From Faecalibacterium sp. (GTDB lineage Bacteria; Bacillota; Clostridia; Oscillospirales; Ruminococcaceae), in the NCBI GenBank assembly GCA_020025825.1, contig JAHHRL010000015.1, positions 1 to 44,064 of the forward strand: 44,064 bases of DNA, given 5' to 3'. Shown piece by piece: positions 7,066-15,956 of the stretch. The position numbers and the translations under genes are program-made. The notes below the pieces were generated by a model. The model saw only the letters and a program-made list of their open reading frames with translations. It did no database searches and was not told the DNA's origin. The number at the start of each line of letters is the position of its first letter. Position 1 is the stretch's first letter.

Positions 7066-8123
7066 TGCAGTTTTATGATGCTTTGCAGCTGGATGCATCT
7101 ATATTAAAGGCTAAAATGCGTGCCAGCGAAACAAAAAAAGAAAAAAACTTTTACCGCACCGCAATGGTGATGCGCTCGGTTTTGACCGTGCTGTTCTCGA
7201 TTTTGTTTATCGGTTCACTTTCCAGCATTTTCGGACCGGAAAGTACGCCCATGGCAGTTGCATTGTTCTGCATTATGCTGGGAATTCGCTTTGTTAACTT
7301 TGAGTATTGCATTGGCGACTCACTGATTACTTTGGCAGCTTCGTTTCTGATTTTGCTGTTGGCACCGTGTGCAGTTACCATGGTACCGCCTATTGCAATG
7401 CTGTTTATCCACTTTGCTGCATTTTTTGCAATTTTATATATGACCTGCCAGCGTCCTGAGTTGGGTAATGGCGGTTTGTACAGCTTTGCGTATGTGTATC
7501 TGTCGGGTAACCCGGTAAGCGGTCAGCAGCTGGTTAACCGTGCAATGGTTACGGTAGTAGGCTACATTATCTGTGCAACGATTTTGTTCTTTAAGCATCG
7601 TCATATGCATAAGGGTGTCCGCTTCCATCACGTTGTCAAAAAGTTCGACTTGTCCAATATCGTATACCTGTGGCAGCTGCGTATGGCAATTGGTGTTAGC
7701 TGCATCTTAACATTGGGCAGCTGGCTCAAGGTTGAGCGCTTTATGTGGATGGGCTTTGCCTGCGCATCAATGCTGTCCAGCTATCCGTATACCGAAAACG
7801 TCAAGACCCGCTTTATCCATCGTATCGTCGGTGTGCTGATGGGCTCTGCAATATTCTTTGTAGTGTACAATATTATGCCGGAAAGTTTGCACGGAATTAT
7901 GGGTCCCATGGGTGGTTTGTGCTTGGGCTTATGCACGGACTACCGCTATAAAACTGCATCAAACTGCTTTGGTGCATTGATGATTGCCGTAAGCATTTAT
8001 GGCTTGCACGGTGCAATTCTGCTTCGTATTTGGGATACCATTTTGGGCGTTATGTTTGGCTGGTTAGTTGCTGAGGTTTTCCACCGTGTCTTTATGAAAA
8101 ATATCGAAGTGAAAAATCCGTAA
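7065..8123 (+). CDS. FUSC/aromatic-acid-exporter-like membrane protein (352 aa)
   Basis: Polytopic membrane protein made of two hydrophobic blocks (about residues 32-175 and 205-340), consistent with the fusaric-acid-resistance (FUSC) fold of two membrane repeats. The second block has the pattern RFMWMGFACASMLSSYPY...RFIHRIVGVLMG, comparable to the family's conserved transmembrane/RxxGTxxG region. It lacks the long cytoplasmic domain of larger FUSC proteins. It shares one base with the marR stop and has GGAGG upstream. The pairing with a MarR regulator suggests inducible efflux of a small aromatic or amphipathic compound, but the substrate cannot be read from sequence. Confidence 0.75.
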   Translation: MQFYDALQLDASILKAKMRASETKKEKNFYRTAMVMRSVLTVLFSILFIGSLSSIFGPESTPMAVALFCIMLGIRFVNFEYCIGDSLITLAASFLILLLAPCAVTMVPPIAMLFIHFAAFFAILYMTCQRPELGNGGLYSFAYVYLSGNPVSGQQLVNRAMVTVVGYIICATILFFKHRHMHKGVRFHHVVKKFDLSNIVYLWQLRMAIGVSCILTLGSWLKVERFMWMGFACASMLSSYPYTENVKTRFIHRIVGVLMGSAIFFVVYNIMPESLHGIMGPMGGLCLGLCTDYRYKTASNCFGALMIAVSIYGLHGAILLRIWDTILGVMFGWLVAEVFHRVFMKNIEVKNP

Positions 8124-8145
8124 TTTGTATTTGCATTAAATCAAT

Positions 8146-8186
8146 AAAAGAGCAGGCTTCTTTTCCGGAGGCCTGCTCTTTTTTTG
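8146..8186 (+). terminator. Rho-independent terminator of marR-FUSC operon
   Basis: A 12-bp stem (8146-8157 with 8171-8182), including AGAGCAGGC/GCCTGCTCT, is followed by a T-run. Confidence 0.9.
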
Positions 8187-8270
8187 TAAACAGGGGTTTG
8201 GTGAGGACTGCTTGAAAAATATGTGTTCCATAAACCTGCCTGTCCCGCATAGAAAAGCTGTAGCACTCTC

Positions 8271-8299
8271 TTGTTATCACAATGAGAATAGTGTATAAT
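8271..8299 (+). promoter_or_regulatory. Promoter of the miaB-mutSL operon
   Basis: TTGTTA (8271-8276), a 17-base spacer and TATAAT (8294-8299), with a predicted start near 8306. Confidence 0.7.
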
Positions 8300-8317
8300 T
8301 TACAATGTATTGTTATA

Positions 8318-8350
8318 GTTGCGCCTATTTAACACAATATAAAGCGCAAC
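8318..8350 (+). promoter_or_regulatory. Leader hairpin before miaB
   Basis: A perfect 7-bp repeat GTTGCGC (8318-8324) with GCGCAAC (8344-8350) closes a 19-base loop in the predicted 5' leader and ends 3 bases before the AAGGAG site (8354-8359). There is no T-run, so it is not a terminator. It could tune translation. Confidence 0.45.
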
Positions 8351-8365
8351 AGTAAGGAGCTGCTT

Positions 8366-9748
8366 TTGGAATTTTTGAATTTTACACATGACCAGTCCGC
8401 AGCCGATTTGATTGCGACGGTGTATCCGACCCCGCCGCTGGCTTACGTACATAGTTACGGCTGTCAGCAGAATGTGTCGGATGGCGAGCGCATTAAAGGC
8501 GTGCTGATGGACATTGGTTTCGGCTTATGTGATAAGCCTGATGATGCCGATTTGATTTTGTTTAACACATGTGCTGTGCGTGAACACGCCGAGCAGCGTG
8601 TTTTTGGTAACGTAGGTGCGTTAAAAGCAATTAAGGAAAAGAAGCCCAGCCTGATTATCGGTCTGTGTGGCTGCATGGCAAACCAGCAGCATGTGGTGGA
8701 TAAAATCCGCAAGAGCTACCCCTATGTTGACTTGGTGTTCGGCGTAGACGGAATTGATACACTGCCTGCTTTGCTGACACAAAAGCTGAATCAGAAAAAG
8801 CGTATTTTGATGGAGCCTGCACAGCGGCCGGTTATCGTGGAACAGATGCCTGTTCGCCGTGAAAGCGATTTCCGTGCTTGGCTGCCCATTATGTATGGCT
8901 GCGACAACTTCTGCACATATTGTATTGTACCTTATGTGCGTGGCCGTGAAAAAAGCCGTCGCCCGGAGGACATTCTGGCGGAGTTTAAGCAGTTGGTAGA
9001 AGCCGGCTATAAGGAGATTACGCTGCTGGGCCAAAACGTGAACAGCTATGGCAAGGGTCTGGACGAGGAAATCGACTTTGCTGACTTGCTGAATCTGCTG
9101 TGTGCGGTTCCCGGCGATTATCAGATTCGCTTTATGACCAGCCACCCGAAGGATGCAAGCTACAAGCTGATTGATACGATTGCTGCACAGCCGCATCTTT
9201 GCAAGCATTTGCATTTGCCGGTGCAGTGTGGTTCCAACCGCATTTTGACCGAAATGAACCGCCGCTACACAGTAGAGAAATATCTGGATTTGGTGGAATA
9301 TGCACGTAAGCGTATCCCGGGAATCACGTTCTCCAGCGATATTATTGTTGGCTTTCCCGGCGAAACCGAGGAGGATTTTCAGGGTACGCTGGAGCTGGTG
9401 AAAAAGGTCGGCTATATGCAGCTGTTTACCTTTATTTACTCTAAGCGTACCGGCACAAAGGCCGCTTTGATGGAGGACCCCACCCCTCGCAAGGAAAAAA
9501 CTGACCGTATGCAGCGTTTGCTGGATACGCAGGATGCAATCGCTATGGATTTGGTGAAAAAGCAGATTGGTCAGACCGTTCGTGTATTGGTTGAAGGATA
9601 CGGCCGTACCGAGGGCACCTTGTCTGGTCGATTGGATAATAACTTGACCGTTGAGTTTGCGGCAGAAGATTGTTTGATTGGTAATTATGCAATGGTAAAG
9701 CTGACAGGTGCACGTGCAACTGTGCTGTTGGGTGAACTGGACGCATAA
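8366..9748 (+). CDS. miaB: tRNA-2-methylthio-N6-dimethylallyladenosine synthase MiaB (460 aa)
   Basis: Radical-SAM methylthiotransferase that adds the 2-methylthio group to i6A37 of tRNAs reading UNN codons; it works after MiaA, encoded 5 kb downstream. The N-terminal domain has the three auxiliary-cluster cysteines C33 (YGCQQN), C69 (NTCAVR) and C103 (GCM). The radical-SAM motif is C179-x3-C183-x2-C186. A C-terminal TRAM domain is present (from about 395). The start is TTG at 8366, the only option with a good AAGGAG site at the right distance. It is the first gene of miaB-ricA-mutS-mutL-miaA. Confidence 0.96.
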   Translation: MEFLNFTHDQSAADLIATVYPTPPLAYVHSYGCQQNVSDGERIKGVLMDIGFGLCDKPDDADLILFNTCAVREHAEQRVFGNVGALKAIKEKKPSLIIGLCGCMANQQHVVDKIRKSYPYVDLVFGVDGIDTLPALLTQKLNQKKRILMEPAQRPVIVEQMPVRRESDFRAWLPIMYGCDNFCTYCIVPYVRGREKSRRPEDILAEFKQLVEAGYKEITLLGQNVNSYGKGLDEEIDFADLLNLLCAVPGDYQIRFMTSHPKDASYKLIDTIAAQPHLCKHLHLPVQCGSNRILTEMNRRYTVEKYLDLVEYARKRIPGITFSSDIIVGFPGETEEDFQGTLELVKKVGYMQLFTFIYSKRTGTKAALMEDPTPRKEKTDRMQRLLDTQDAIAMDLVKKQIGQTVRVLVEGYGRTEGTLSGRLDNNLTVEFAAEDCLIGNYAMVKLTGARATVLLGELDA

Positions 9749-9794
9749 TGCCTTTCTATCATAAAGAAAGCACAAAATAAAAGGAGATATAAAA

Positions 9795-10202
9795 ATGGAT
9801 TGTATTGAAATGTTTAAGCGTGCAGCACAGGCACTGAAAACCGACGAGCGTTATCTGGCTTTGGATGCTGCACGTCGTGCAACGGATAATGATGAAGAAC
9901 TGCAGGGCATGATTGGCGAGTTCAATCTGGCTCGTATGGACCTGAACAACGAAATCGGCAAGTCTGACCGTGACGATGCTCGTATTTCTGAGCTGAACGA
10001 GAAGATTAACACCCTGTACGCTAAGGTTATGAACCACGAAAAGATGGTTGCTTATAACGAGGCAAAGCAGGGCTGCGAGCTGATGATTAACTATATCGAC
10101 GCAATCATCAACACTGCTATGAACGGCGGCGACCCCATGACCGTGGAAGAACCCTCTGCTGAGTGCACTGGTAGCTGCGCTTCTTGCGGCGGCTGCCACT
10201 AA
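9795..10202 (+). CDS. YlbF/YmcA (RicA-like) family regulator with cysteine tail (135 aa)
   Basis: Mostly helical protein of the YlbF/YmcA family. In Bacillus subtilis, ymcA (ricA) also lies between miaB and mutS, and the RicA-RicF-RicT complex carries [4Fe-4S] clusters and affects RNA maturation, competence and sporulation. Here the C-terminus ends in C124-x3-C128-x2-C131-x2-C134-H, a plausible metal or iron-sulfur ligand set. The rest is charged and helical with no membrane segment. A strong AAGGAG site precedes the ATG. Synteny argues for the RicA role; partners RicF and RicT are not in the window. Confidence 0.85.
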   Translation: MDCIEMFKRAAQALKTDERYLALDAARRATDNDEELQGMIGEFNLARMDLNNEIGKSDRDDARISELNEKINTLYAKVMNHEKMVAYNEAKQGCELMINYIDAIINTAMNGGDPMTVEEPSAECTGSCASCGGCH

Positions 10203-10244
10203 ATTAGAAGAATTTACTCCAAAAGAACAGGATAGGTGATACAC

Positions 10245-12863
10245 GTGGCGGAATTTTCCCCCATGATGCAGCAGTATTTTGAAATCAAAAAACAACATCA
10301 GGACGCAATTCTGTTTTACAGATTGGGTGACTTTTATGAAATGTTTTTTGATGATGCAATTACCGCATCACGTGAGCTTGATTTGACCCTGACCGGGCGT
10401 CAGTGTGGCCAGGAGGAACGTGCGCCCATGTGCGGTGTACCGTTCCATAGTTACGAAAGCTATATGGCCCGTTTGATTGCAAAAGGCTATAAGGTTGCTA
10501 TCTGCGAGCAGGTAGAGGACCCGGCAACAGCAAAGGGACTGGTTAAGCGTGACGTTATCCGTGTGGTAACACCGGGTACAGTCATCGAAAGCAGTATGCT
10601 GCAAGATGATAAAAATAATTATATTTGCAGCGTGTATCTAAAAGGCAAAAAGGCTGGCATTTGCTTTGCCGATATCTCTACCGGCGCATCCTATGCCACT
10701 GAGCTTTCCGGCGAAAAAATCACCAATGCTATTATAGCGGAGCTTTGTCGATTCCACCCCAGTGAGCTGCTGATGAACAGCAATGTACTGGACGTGCGGG
10801 AAATTACCGCTTATGTAAAGCAGCATATGCAGTGCTCGGTGGAGCTGATGGAAGATGATTGCTTTGCGCCGGGGTTGGTGCAAAGCACATTGGAAAAGCA
10901 GTTCGGGCGTGACTGGAACACTCGCATTGACATCGACCCCAAAGGCTTGGTTCGATATGCGTTTGGTGCATTGCTGCAATATCTGCACGCTACCCAGATT
11001 AAGGGTGTGGAGCGCCTGCGCAGTGTGGAAAATTACAGCGAAGCGCAGTTTATGCAGCTTTCAGCTGTAACACGTGCCAATTTGGAACTAACAGAAACCA
11101 TGCGTGGCAGAGAAAAGCGTGGAACGCTGTTGTGGGTGCTGGATAAGACACAAACAGCAATGGGTAAGCGCTTGCTGCGCAGCCGTGTGGAACAGCCGTT
11201 AGTATCCAGTGCACAAATCAACGCACGCCTGAACATGGTGGAAAGCCTCTATCAGGAAAACGTGATTCGCAGCGAGCTGATGGACGAGCTTCGTTATGTT
11301 TTTGATATTGAGCGTCTGATGACCCGCACTGTTTACGGCTCGGCTACACCAAAAGAAGTGTTTGCCTTGGCGCAAACCTGCGACCATTTGCCGCGCTTGA
11401 AGGAACTGGCACTGGAAACCAATTGCCCGGAGCTTACTAATCTGGCAGAGAAAATTGATGTGTTGGATGATATTCGGGAGCGCATTTATGCCAGCATTCA
11501 GCCGGACGCACCGTCCACATTAAAGGACGGCGGCGTGATTAAAACCGGTTATAATGCGGAGCTGGATGAATTGCGTGCCCTGCGTGACGACAGCAAGGGG
11601 ATTCTTGCCGAAATGGAAACCCGTATGCGGGAAGAAACCGGTATTCCTAAGCTGAAAGTCGGTTTTAACCATGTGTTTGGCTACTACATCGAGGTAAGTA
11701 ATGCCTATAAGGAGCAAGTGCCGGATTCTTATGTGCGTAAGCAGACACTGGCAAACGGCGAACGCTATATTACGCAGGAACTGAAAGAACTGGAAAGCAA
11801 AATCCTTGGTGCGCACGAACGTCTGATTGTGCTGGAACATCAGCTGTTTAACGAGCTTTTGGAAATGCTTTCGTCACAGCTTGTGCGTATTCAGGATACG
11901 GCTTCCGCAGTGGCACAGTTGGATGTGGCTGCGGCGCTGGCACAGGTGGCAGTAGATAATAACTATTGCCGCCCGCTTGTAGACGACTCTGATGAGCTGA
12001 AGATTGTAGACGGCAGACATCCGGTTGTAGAGCAGGTATTAAAAGGCAGCTTGTTTGTTCCAAACGATACACTGCTTGACTGCGATAAAAACCGCTGCCT
12101 GATTATTACAGGCCCGAATATGGCAGGTAAATCTACATATATGCGCCAAAATGCATTGATTGCTTTGATGGCTCAAATCGGCTCATTTGTTCCTGCACGT
12201 GAATGCCATGTGGGTATTGTAGATTCTATCTTTACGCGTGTAGGCGCATCGGACGATTTGGCGGCAGGCCAGTCTACCTTTATGGTGGAAATGACAGAGG
12301 TTGCAGAGATTTTGAAAAACGCAACAGCAAAAAGCCTCGTTGTGCTGGACGAAATCGGCCGAGGAACCTCTACATTTGATGGCATGAGCATTGCACGTGC
12401 TGTAGTGGAGCATATTGCGGATAAGTCGCAGGGTATGGGCTGTAAAACATTATTTGCTACCCATTATCACGAGCTGACAGACTTGGAGCAGGCCATTGAC
12501 GGTGTACGGAACTATAATATCGCCGTAAAAAAACGTGGGGAAGACGTTACCTTCCTGCGTAAGATTGTGCCCGGCCCGGCGGACGATAGTTATGGTATTG
12601 AGGTTGCAAAGCTGGCTGGTTTACCTAACTCGGTTACACGCCGTGCAAGGCAGGTGTTGAAAGTACTGGAAGCAAATGCGCCCAACCGTAAGCAAGTAGA
12701 GCAGCTGGACTTTGATGCACTGGAAGAGTATACATCTCCTGCATTGCCAACAGAGCTGGTTGAAAAGCTGGAACAGACCAATGTGGATACGCTTACTCCC
12801 ATTGAAGCACTGAACTTTTTGTATGAGTTAAAGAAAACCCTGAAAGGCTCAATATCGGGCTAA
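10245..12863 (+). CDS. mutS: DNA mismatch repair protein MutS (872 aa)
   Basis: Recognises base mismatches and recruits MutL. The mismatch-contacting Phe-x-Glu is F30-Y31-E32 in the N-terminal domain; the ABC-type ATPase has Walker A GPNMAGKST (about 623-631) and the signature/Walker B region DEIGRGTSTFDG. The start is taken as GTG at 10245 (MAEFSPMMQQY), with AGGTGA five bases upstream, rather than GTG at 10236; this gives the usual MutS N-terminus. Length is standard. It is followed after 20 bases by mutL. Confidence 0.97.
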   Translation: MAEFSPMMQQYFEIKKQHQDAILFYRLGDFYEMFFDDAITASRELDLTLTGRQCGQEERAPMCGVPFHSYESYMARLIAKGYKVAICEQVEDPATAKGLVKRDVIRVVTPGTVIESSMLQDDKNNYICSVYLKGKKAGICFADISTGASYATELSGEKITNAIIAELCRFHPSELLMNSNVLDVREITAYVKQHMQCSVELMEDDCFAPGLVQSTLEKQFGRDWNTRIDIDPKGLVRYAFGALLQYLHATQIKGVERLRSVENYSEAQFMQLSAVTRANLELTETMRGREKRGTLLWVLDKTQTAMGKRLLRSRVEQPLVSSAQINARLNMVESLYQENVIRSELMDELRYVFDIERLMTRTVYGSATPKEVFALAQTCDHLPRLKELALETNCPELTNLAEKIDVLDDIRERIYASIQPDAPSTLKDGGVIKTGYNAELDELRALRDDSKGILAEMETRMREETGIPKLKVGFNHVFGYYIEVSNAYKEQVPDSYVRKQTLANGERYITQELKELESKILGAHERLIVLEHQLFNELLEMLSSQLVRIQDTASAVAQLDVAAALAQVAVDNNYCRPLVDDSDELKIVDGRHPVVEQVLKGSLFVPNDTLLDCDKNRCLIITGPNMAGKSTYMRQNALIALMAQIGSFVPARECHVGIVDSIFTRVGASDDLAAGQSTFMVEMTEVAEILKNATAKSLVVLDEIGRGTSTFDGMSIARAVVEHIADKSQGMGCKTLFATHYHELTDLEQAIDGVRNYNIAVKKRGEDVTFLRKIVPGPADDSYGIEVAKLAGLPNSVTRRARQVLKVLEANAPNRKQVEQLDFDALEEYTSPALPTELVEKLEQTNVDTLTPIEALNFLYELKKTLKGSISG

Positions 12864-12883
12864 GTAGGTAAGGAGGATACGCT

Positions 12884-15001
12884 GTGGCAGTAATTCACGT
12901 ACTAGATAAACATACGGCAGAGTTGATTGCCGCAGGTGAAGTAGTCGAGCGCCCGGCATCCGTTGTAAAAGAGCTGGTCGAAAATGCGATTGATGCGGGT
13001 GCAAGGCAGATTACGGTAACCATTGAATCTGGTGGTGTACGTTTTATTGAGGTCAGTGATGATGGAAGCGGTATTGAAGCCGAGTATATCAGTAAGGCCT
13101 TTATTCGTCATGCAACCAGTAAAATCGAAAAGGAAGCCGACCTGTACAGCATACATACACTGGGCTTCCGTGGAGAGGCTTTGGCCTCTATCGCCAGTGT
13201 GGCCCGTGTAGAAGTTTTAACCAAAACCGAGTTGGATGAGTTTGCATGCTCGTACCGTATCGAAGGCGGGGAAGAACTTGGCGTGCAGCCCGGCGCACGA
13301 GGTGTTGGAACAACCATTCGTGTAAAAGACCTTTTCTTCAATACACCGGCTCGCATGAAGTTCTTAAAAAAGGACGCCAGCGAGGGTACGTTTGTTGCAG
13401 ATGTGGTAAACCATGCGGCATTGAGCCATCCGGAGATTCGCTTCAAGTTTGTGCGTGAGGGCAAAGTGCAGTACGTGACACCGGGTGACGGCAAACTGCG
13501 AAGTGCTGTGTATACAGTGCTTGGCAAAGAATTTGCACGGGACCTGCTGGACGTGGATTCCACGATGGCGCAGTATCGTGTAAGTGGTTTGATTACGCCT
13601 CCACGAAGCTGCCGTGCAAGCCGTGGTATGCAGGTCTTTTTCATCAACGGTCGCTATGTAAAAAATCGTACGATGATGGCAGCACTGGAAGGCGCTTTTA
13701 AGGGCACAACCATGCAGGGCAAGTTTCCCGGCGGTGTGCTTATGCTGGAAATGCCGCCGGATTTGATTGATGTAAATGTTCACCCGGCAAAGACAGAGGT
13801 CCGTTTCTCGAGAGAGAACGATGTGTTTGAAGCGGTATACCATGCTGTGAAGACTGCTGTTACGCAAACAGGCGCAGGAGAACAACAATTTAGATTCCTC
13901 GTGCAGGAAAAGAAAACTGAAAATAGCGAAAAAGACGAATCTGCGGCAAAAACGGAAGTCCTTAATAACGCTATTACCACTGTAAAGCAAAACTGCGTTG
14001 CAGATGCGAAAACCGCAAAACCGCTGTATACGACGGCAAATGTGGGCAACTCGGCGGAAAAAGACATTCTGCCAAGCGCCGAAATACCCATTGCTCCTTC
14101 GCTGGAGCGCAAGGCGGCAACTGCTGCGATTCAGGTAAGCAGTCCGGTTTTCCGGGCGCCGGTCGAGGACAGCCGCTATTTGGATATTATGCCGGAGGAG
14201 CCTATTCCCGCTGCGGCAGATATGGCGGACTGGACAGCATCGGCGCCACAGGAAAATGCAACGCAGAAAACTACTGAGCAAGCAAAAGTTGTTTCAGATT
14301 TTGCAGACACAGTTCCTGCGCCCGCAGATACAGACATGGCAATGCCTGATGAGCAGATGACAGCAGAGCCCTTGCAGGATGAGCAGCCTGTCCAGAACAA
14401 ACAGCTGACGTTTTTGCAAGAGCCTGAAATCGAACCCTTGCGTTACGTGGGCGAAGTGTTCCATACCTATATCATTACAGAGCGCAATCAGGAGATTTGC
14501 CTCATTGATAAGCACGCCGCCCATGAGCGTATTTTGTACGAACAATTGGTAAAGGACTATGGCAATGTTGCAGGGCAGTTGCTGCTTTCTCCCGTTGCAG
14601 TCAATTTAACCGCACCGGAAAAGCAAGCTGTGCTGGAGCAAAAGGAAATGCTTTTTGCAGCTGGTTTGGATATTGATGATTTCGGGGGCAACACCGTAGT
14701 TGTACGTGAGGTGCCTTGTGATGTGGAACCTGACGATGTGGAAAACCTTTTGGTAGAACTTGCTGACAGGCTTGCTAAGGGAAGCAAAGATGCCCTTGGA
14801 GAAAAGACGGAGTGGGTTCTGCATTCGATTGCTTGTCGTGCTGCCATTAAGGCAGGCGACAGAACCCACCCGGAGGAGCTGCTTCGTTTGGCAGAAGAAA
14901 TCATGTCCGGCAAGGTTCCGCCGTTCTGCCCGCATGGGCGCCCTTGCGTATTAAAACTGACAAAGAAGGAGTTGGAAAAGCAGTTTGGCAGACTTGTGTA
15001 A
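12884..15001 (+). CDS. mutL: DNA mismatch repair endonuclease MutL (705 aa)
   Basis: GHKL-type ATPase N-terminal domain with ELVENAIDAGA and GFRGEALASI, then an acidic, Ala/Glu/Thr-rich linker (about 335-510), and a C-terminal dimerisation/nuclease domain. The endonuclease motif reads DKHAAHERILYE from residue 542 (usual DQHA-x2-E-x4-E, here with Lys for Gln), and the companion ACRAA and CPHGRP motifs are present. It is therefore expected to nick DNA itself, as in organisms without MutH. The GTG start at 12884 follows AGGAGG (12871-12876). Confidence 0.97.
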   Translation: MAVIHVLDKHTAELIAAGEVVERPASVVKELVENAIDAGARQITVTIESGGVRFIEVSDDGSGIEAEYISKAFIRHATSKIEKEADLYSIHTLGFRGEALASIASVARVEVLTKTELDEFACSYRIEGGEELGVQPGARGVGTTIRVKDLFFNTPARMKFLKKDASEGTFVADVVNHAALSHPEIRFKFVREGKVQYVTPGDGKLRSAVYTVLGKEFARDLLDVDSTMAQYRVSGLITPPRSCRASRGMQVFFINGRYVKNRTMMAALEGAFKGTTMQGKFPGGVLMLEMPPDLIDVNVHPAKTEVRFSRENDVFEAVYHAVKTAVTQTGAGEQQFRFLVQEKKTENSEKDESAAKTEVLNNAITTVKQNCVADAKTAKPLYTTANVGNSAEKDILPSAEIPIAPSLERKAATAAIQVSSPVFRAPVEDSRYLDIMPEEPIPAAADMADWTASAPQENATQKTTEQAKVVSDFADTVPAPADTDMAMPDEQMTAEPLQDEQPVQNKQLTFLQEPEIEPLRYVGEVFHTYIITERNQEICLIDKHAAHERILYEQLVKDYGNVAGQLLLSPVAVNLTAPEKQAVLEQKEMLFAAGLDIDDFGGNTVVVREVPCDVEPDDVENLLVELADRLAKGSKDALGEKTEWVLHSIACRAAIKAGDRTHPEELLRLAEEIMSGKVPPFCPHGRPCVLKLTKKELEKQFGRLV

Positions 15002-15941
15002 ACCGGCTGTTTTGGCTGTGGCCGGCCCAACAGCAAGCGGAAAAACCAGCTTAGGTGTTTTTTTGGCCAAGCAGTTAGGCTGCGAAATTATCAGCACCGA
15101 CTCCATGCAGATTTATAAAGGGCTGGACGTGGGTACTGCAAAGGTGACTAAGGAGGAAATGTGCGGTGTTCCGCACCATTGCCTTGATATTCGCACACCG
15201 GAACAAGTGTTCAGCGTAGCAGATTTTGTAGATTTGGCAAATGAAAAGGCCGCAGAAATCGCCCGGAGGGGGAAGACCCCTTTGCTGGTTGGCGGAACAG
15301 GATTATATCTGGAAAGCTTCCTAAAAGGTGTGCACTTTGCACCCGATAAAGCAAATCCGGAAATCAGACAAAAGCTGACTGAGGAGCTGGAACAATACGG
15401 TGCAGAAGCAATGTACCTGCGGCTAGAGCAAGTGGACCCGGATGCAGCACATGCAACGCACCCCAATAATACGGTTCGAGTTTTAAGGGCATTGGAGCAT
15501 TATGAGGCTACCGGGCAAACGCTGTCGGAGCAGCGTGCGCATTCCTTGCCGGAGCAACCGCCTTATCGTGCACTTGTGTTTGGCTTGGATTTTCCGGAGC
15601 GGGCACAGCTTTACCAGCGAATCGACCAGAGAGTGGATTTGATGATGGAGCAGGGCTTGCTGGAAGAAGCAAAAATGGTTTACCAAAACCGGGAAAGCTA
15701 CCGCACAGCAGCGCAAGCAATTGGATATAAGGAGCTTTTTCCTTATTTTGAGCACACTGCTGAGCTTTCGCAGTGTGTGGATAAGCTAAAACAGGCATCA
15801 CGCAACTACGCAAAACGACAGCTGACGTGGTTTCGCCGAATGGATAATATTTGTTGGCTGGATGCAAGTGCACCGGATGTAAAGGAAGTAGCACTTGCAA
15901 AAGCAAAACAGTTTTTGGAGCAAAGTTCTACACAGAAATAA
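14985..15941 (+). CDS. miaA: tRNA dimethylallyltransferase MiaA (318 aa)
   Basis: Transfers a dimethylallyl group to A37 of tRNA, giving the substrate of MiaB. The P-loop is GPTASGKTS near residue 14, followed by DSMQIYKG. Length and the C-terminal YAKRQLTWFRR motif are typical. The start is uncertain: TTG at 14985 overlaps the mutL end by 17 bases, and a second TTG at 14994 would also give a normal N-terminus. GAAGGAG at 14965-14971 is somewhat far from both. The overlap implies coupling to mutL. Confidence 0.95.
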   Translation: MADLCKPAVLAVAGPTASGKTSLGVFLAKQLGCEIISTDSMQIYKGLDVGTAKVTKEEMCGVPHHCLDIRTPEQVFSVADFVDLANEKAAEIARRGKTPLLVGGTGLYLESFLKGVHFAPDKANPEIRQKLTEELEQYGAEAMYLRLEQVDPDAAHATHPNNTVRVLRALEHYEATGQTLSEQRAHSLPEQPPYRALVFGLDFPERAQLYQRIDQRVDLMMEQGLLEEAKMVYQNRESYRTAAQAIGYKELFPYFEHTAELSQCVDKLKQASRNYAKRQLTWFRRMDNICWLDASAPDVKEVALAKAKQFLEQSSTQK

Positions 15942-15956
15942 GGTATGAGGCGTAAC

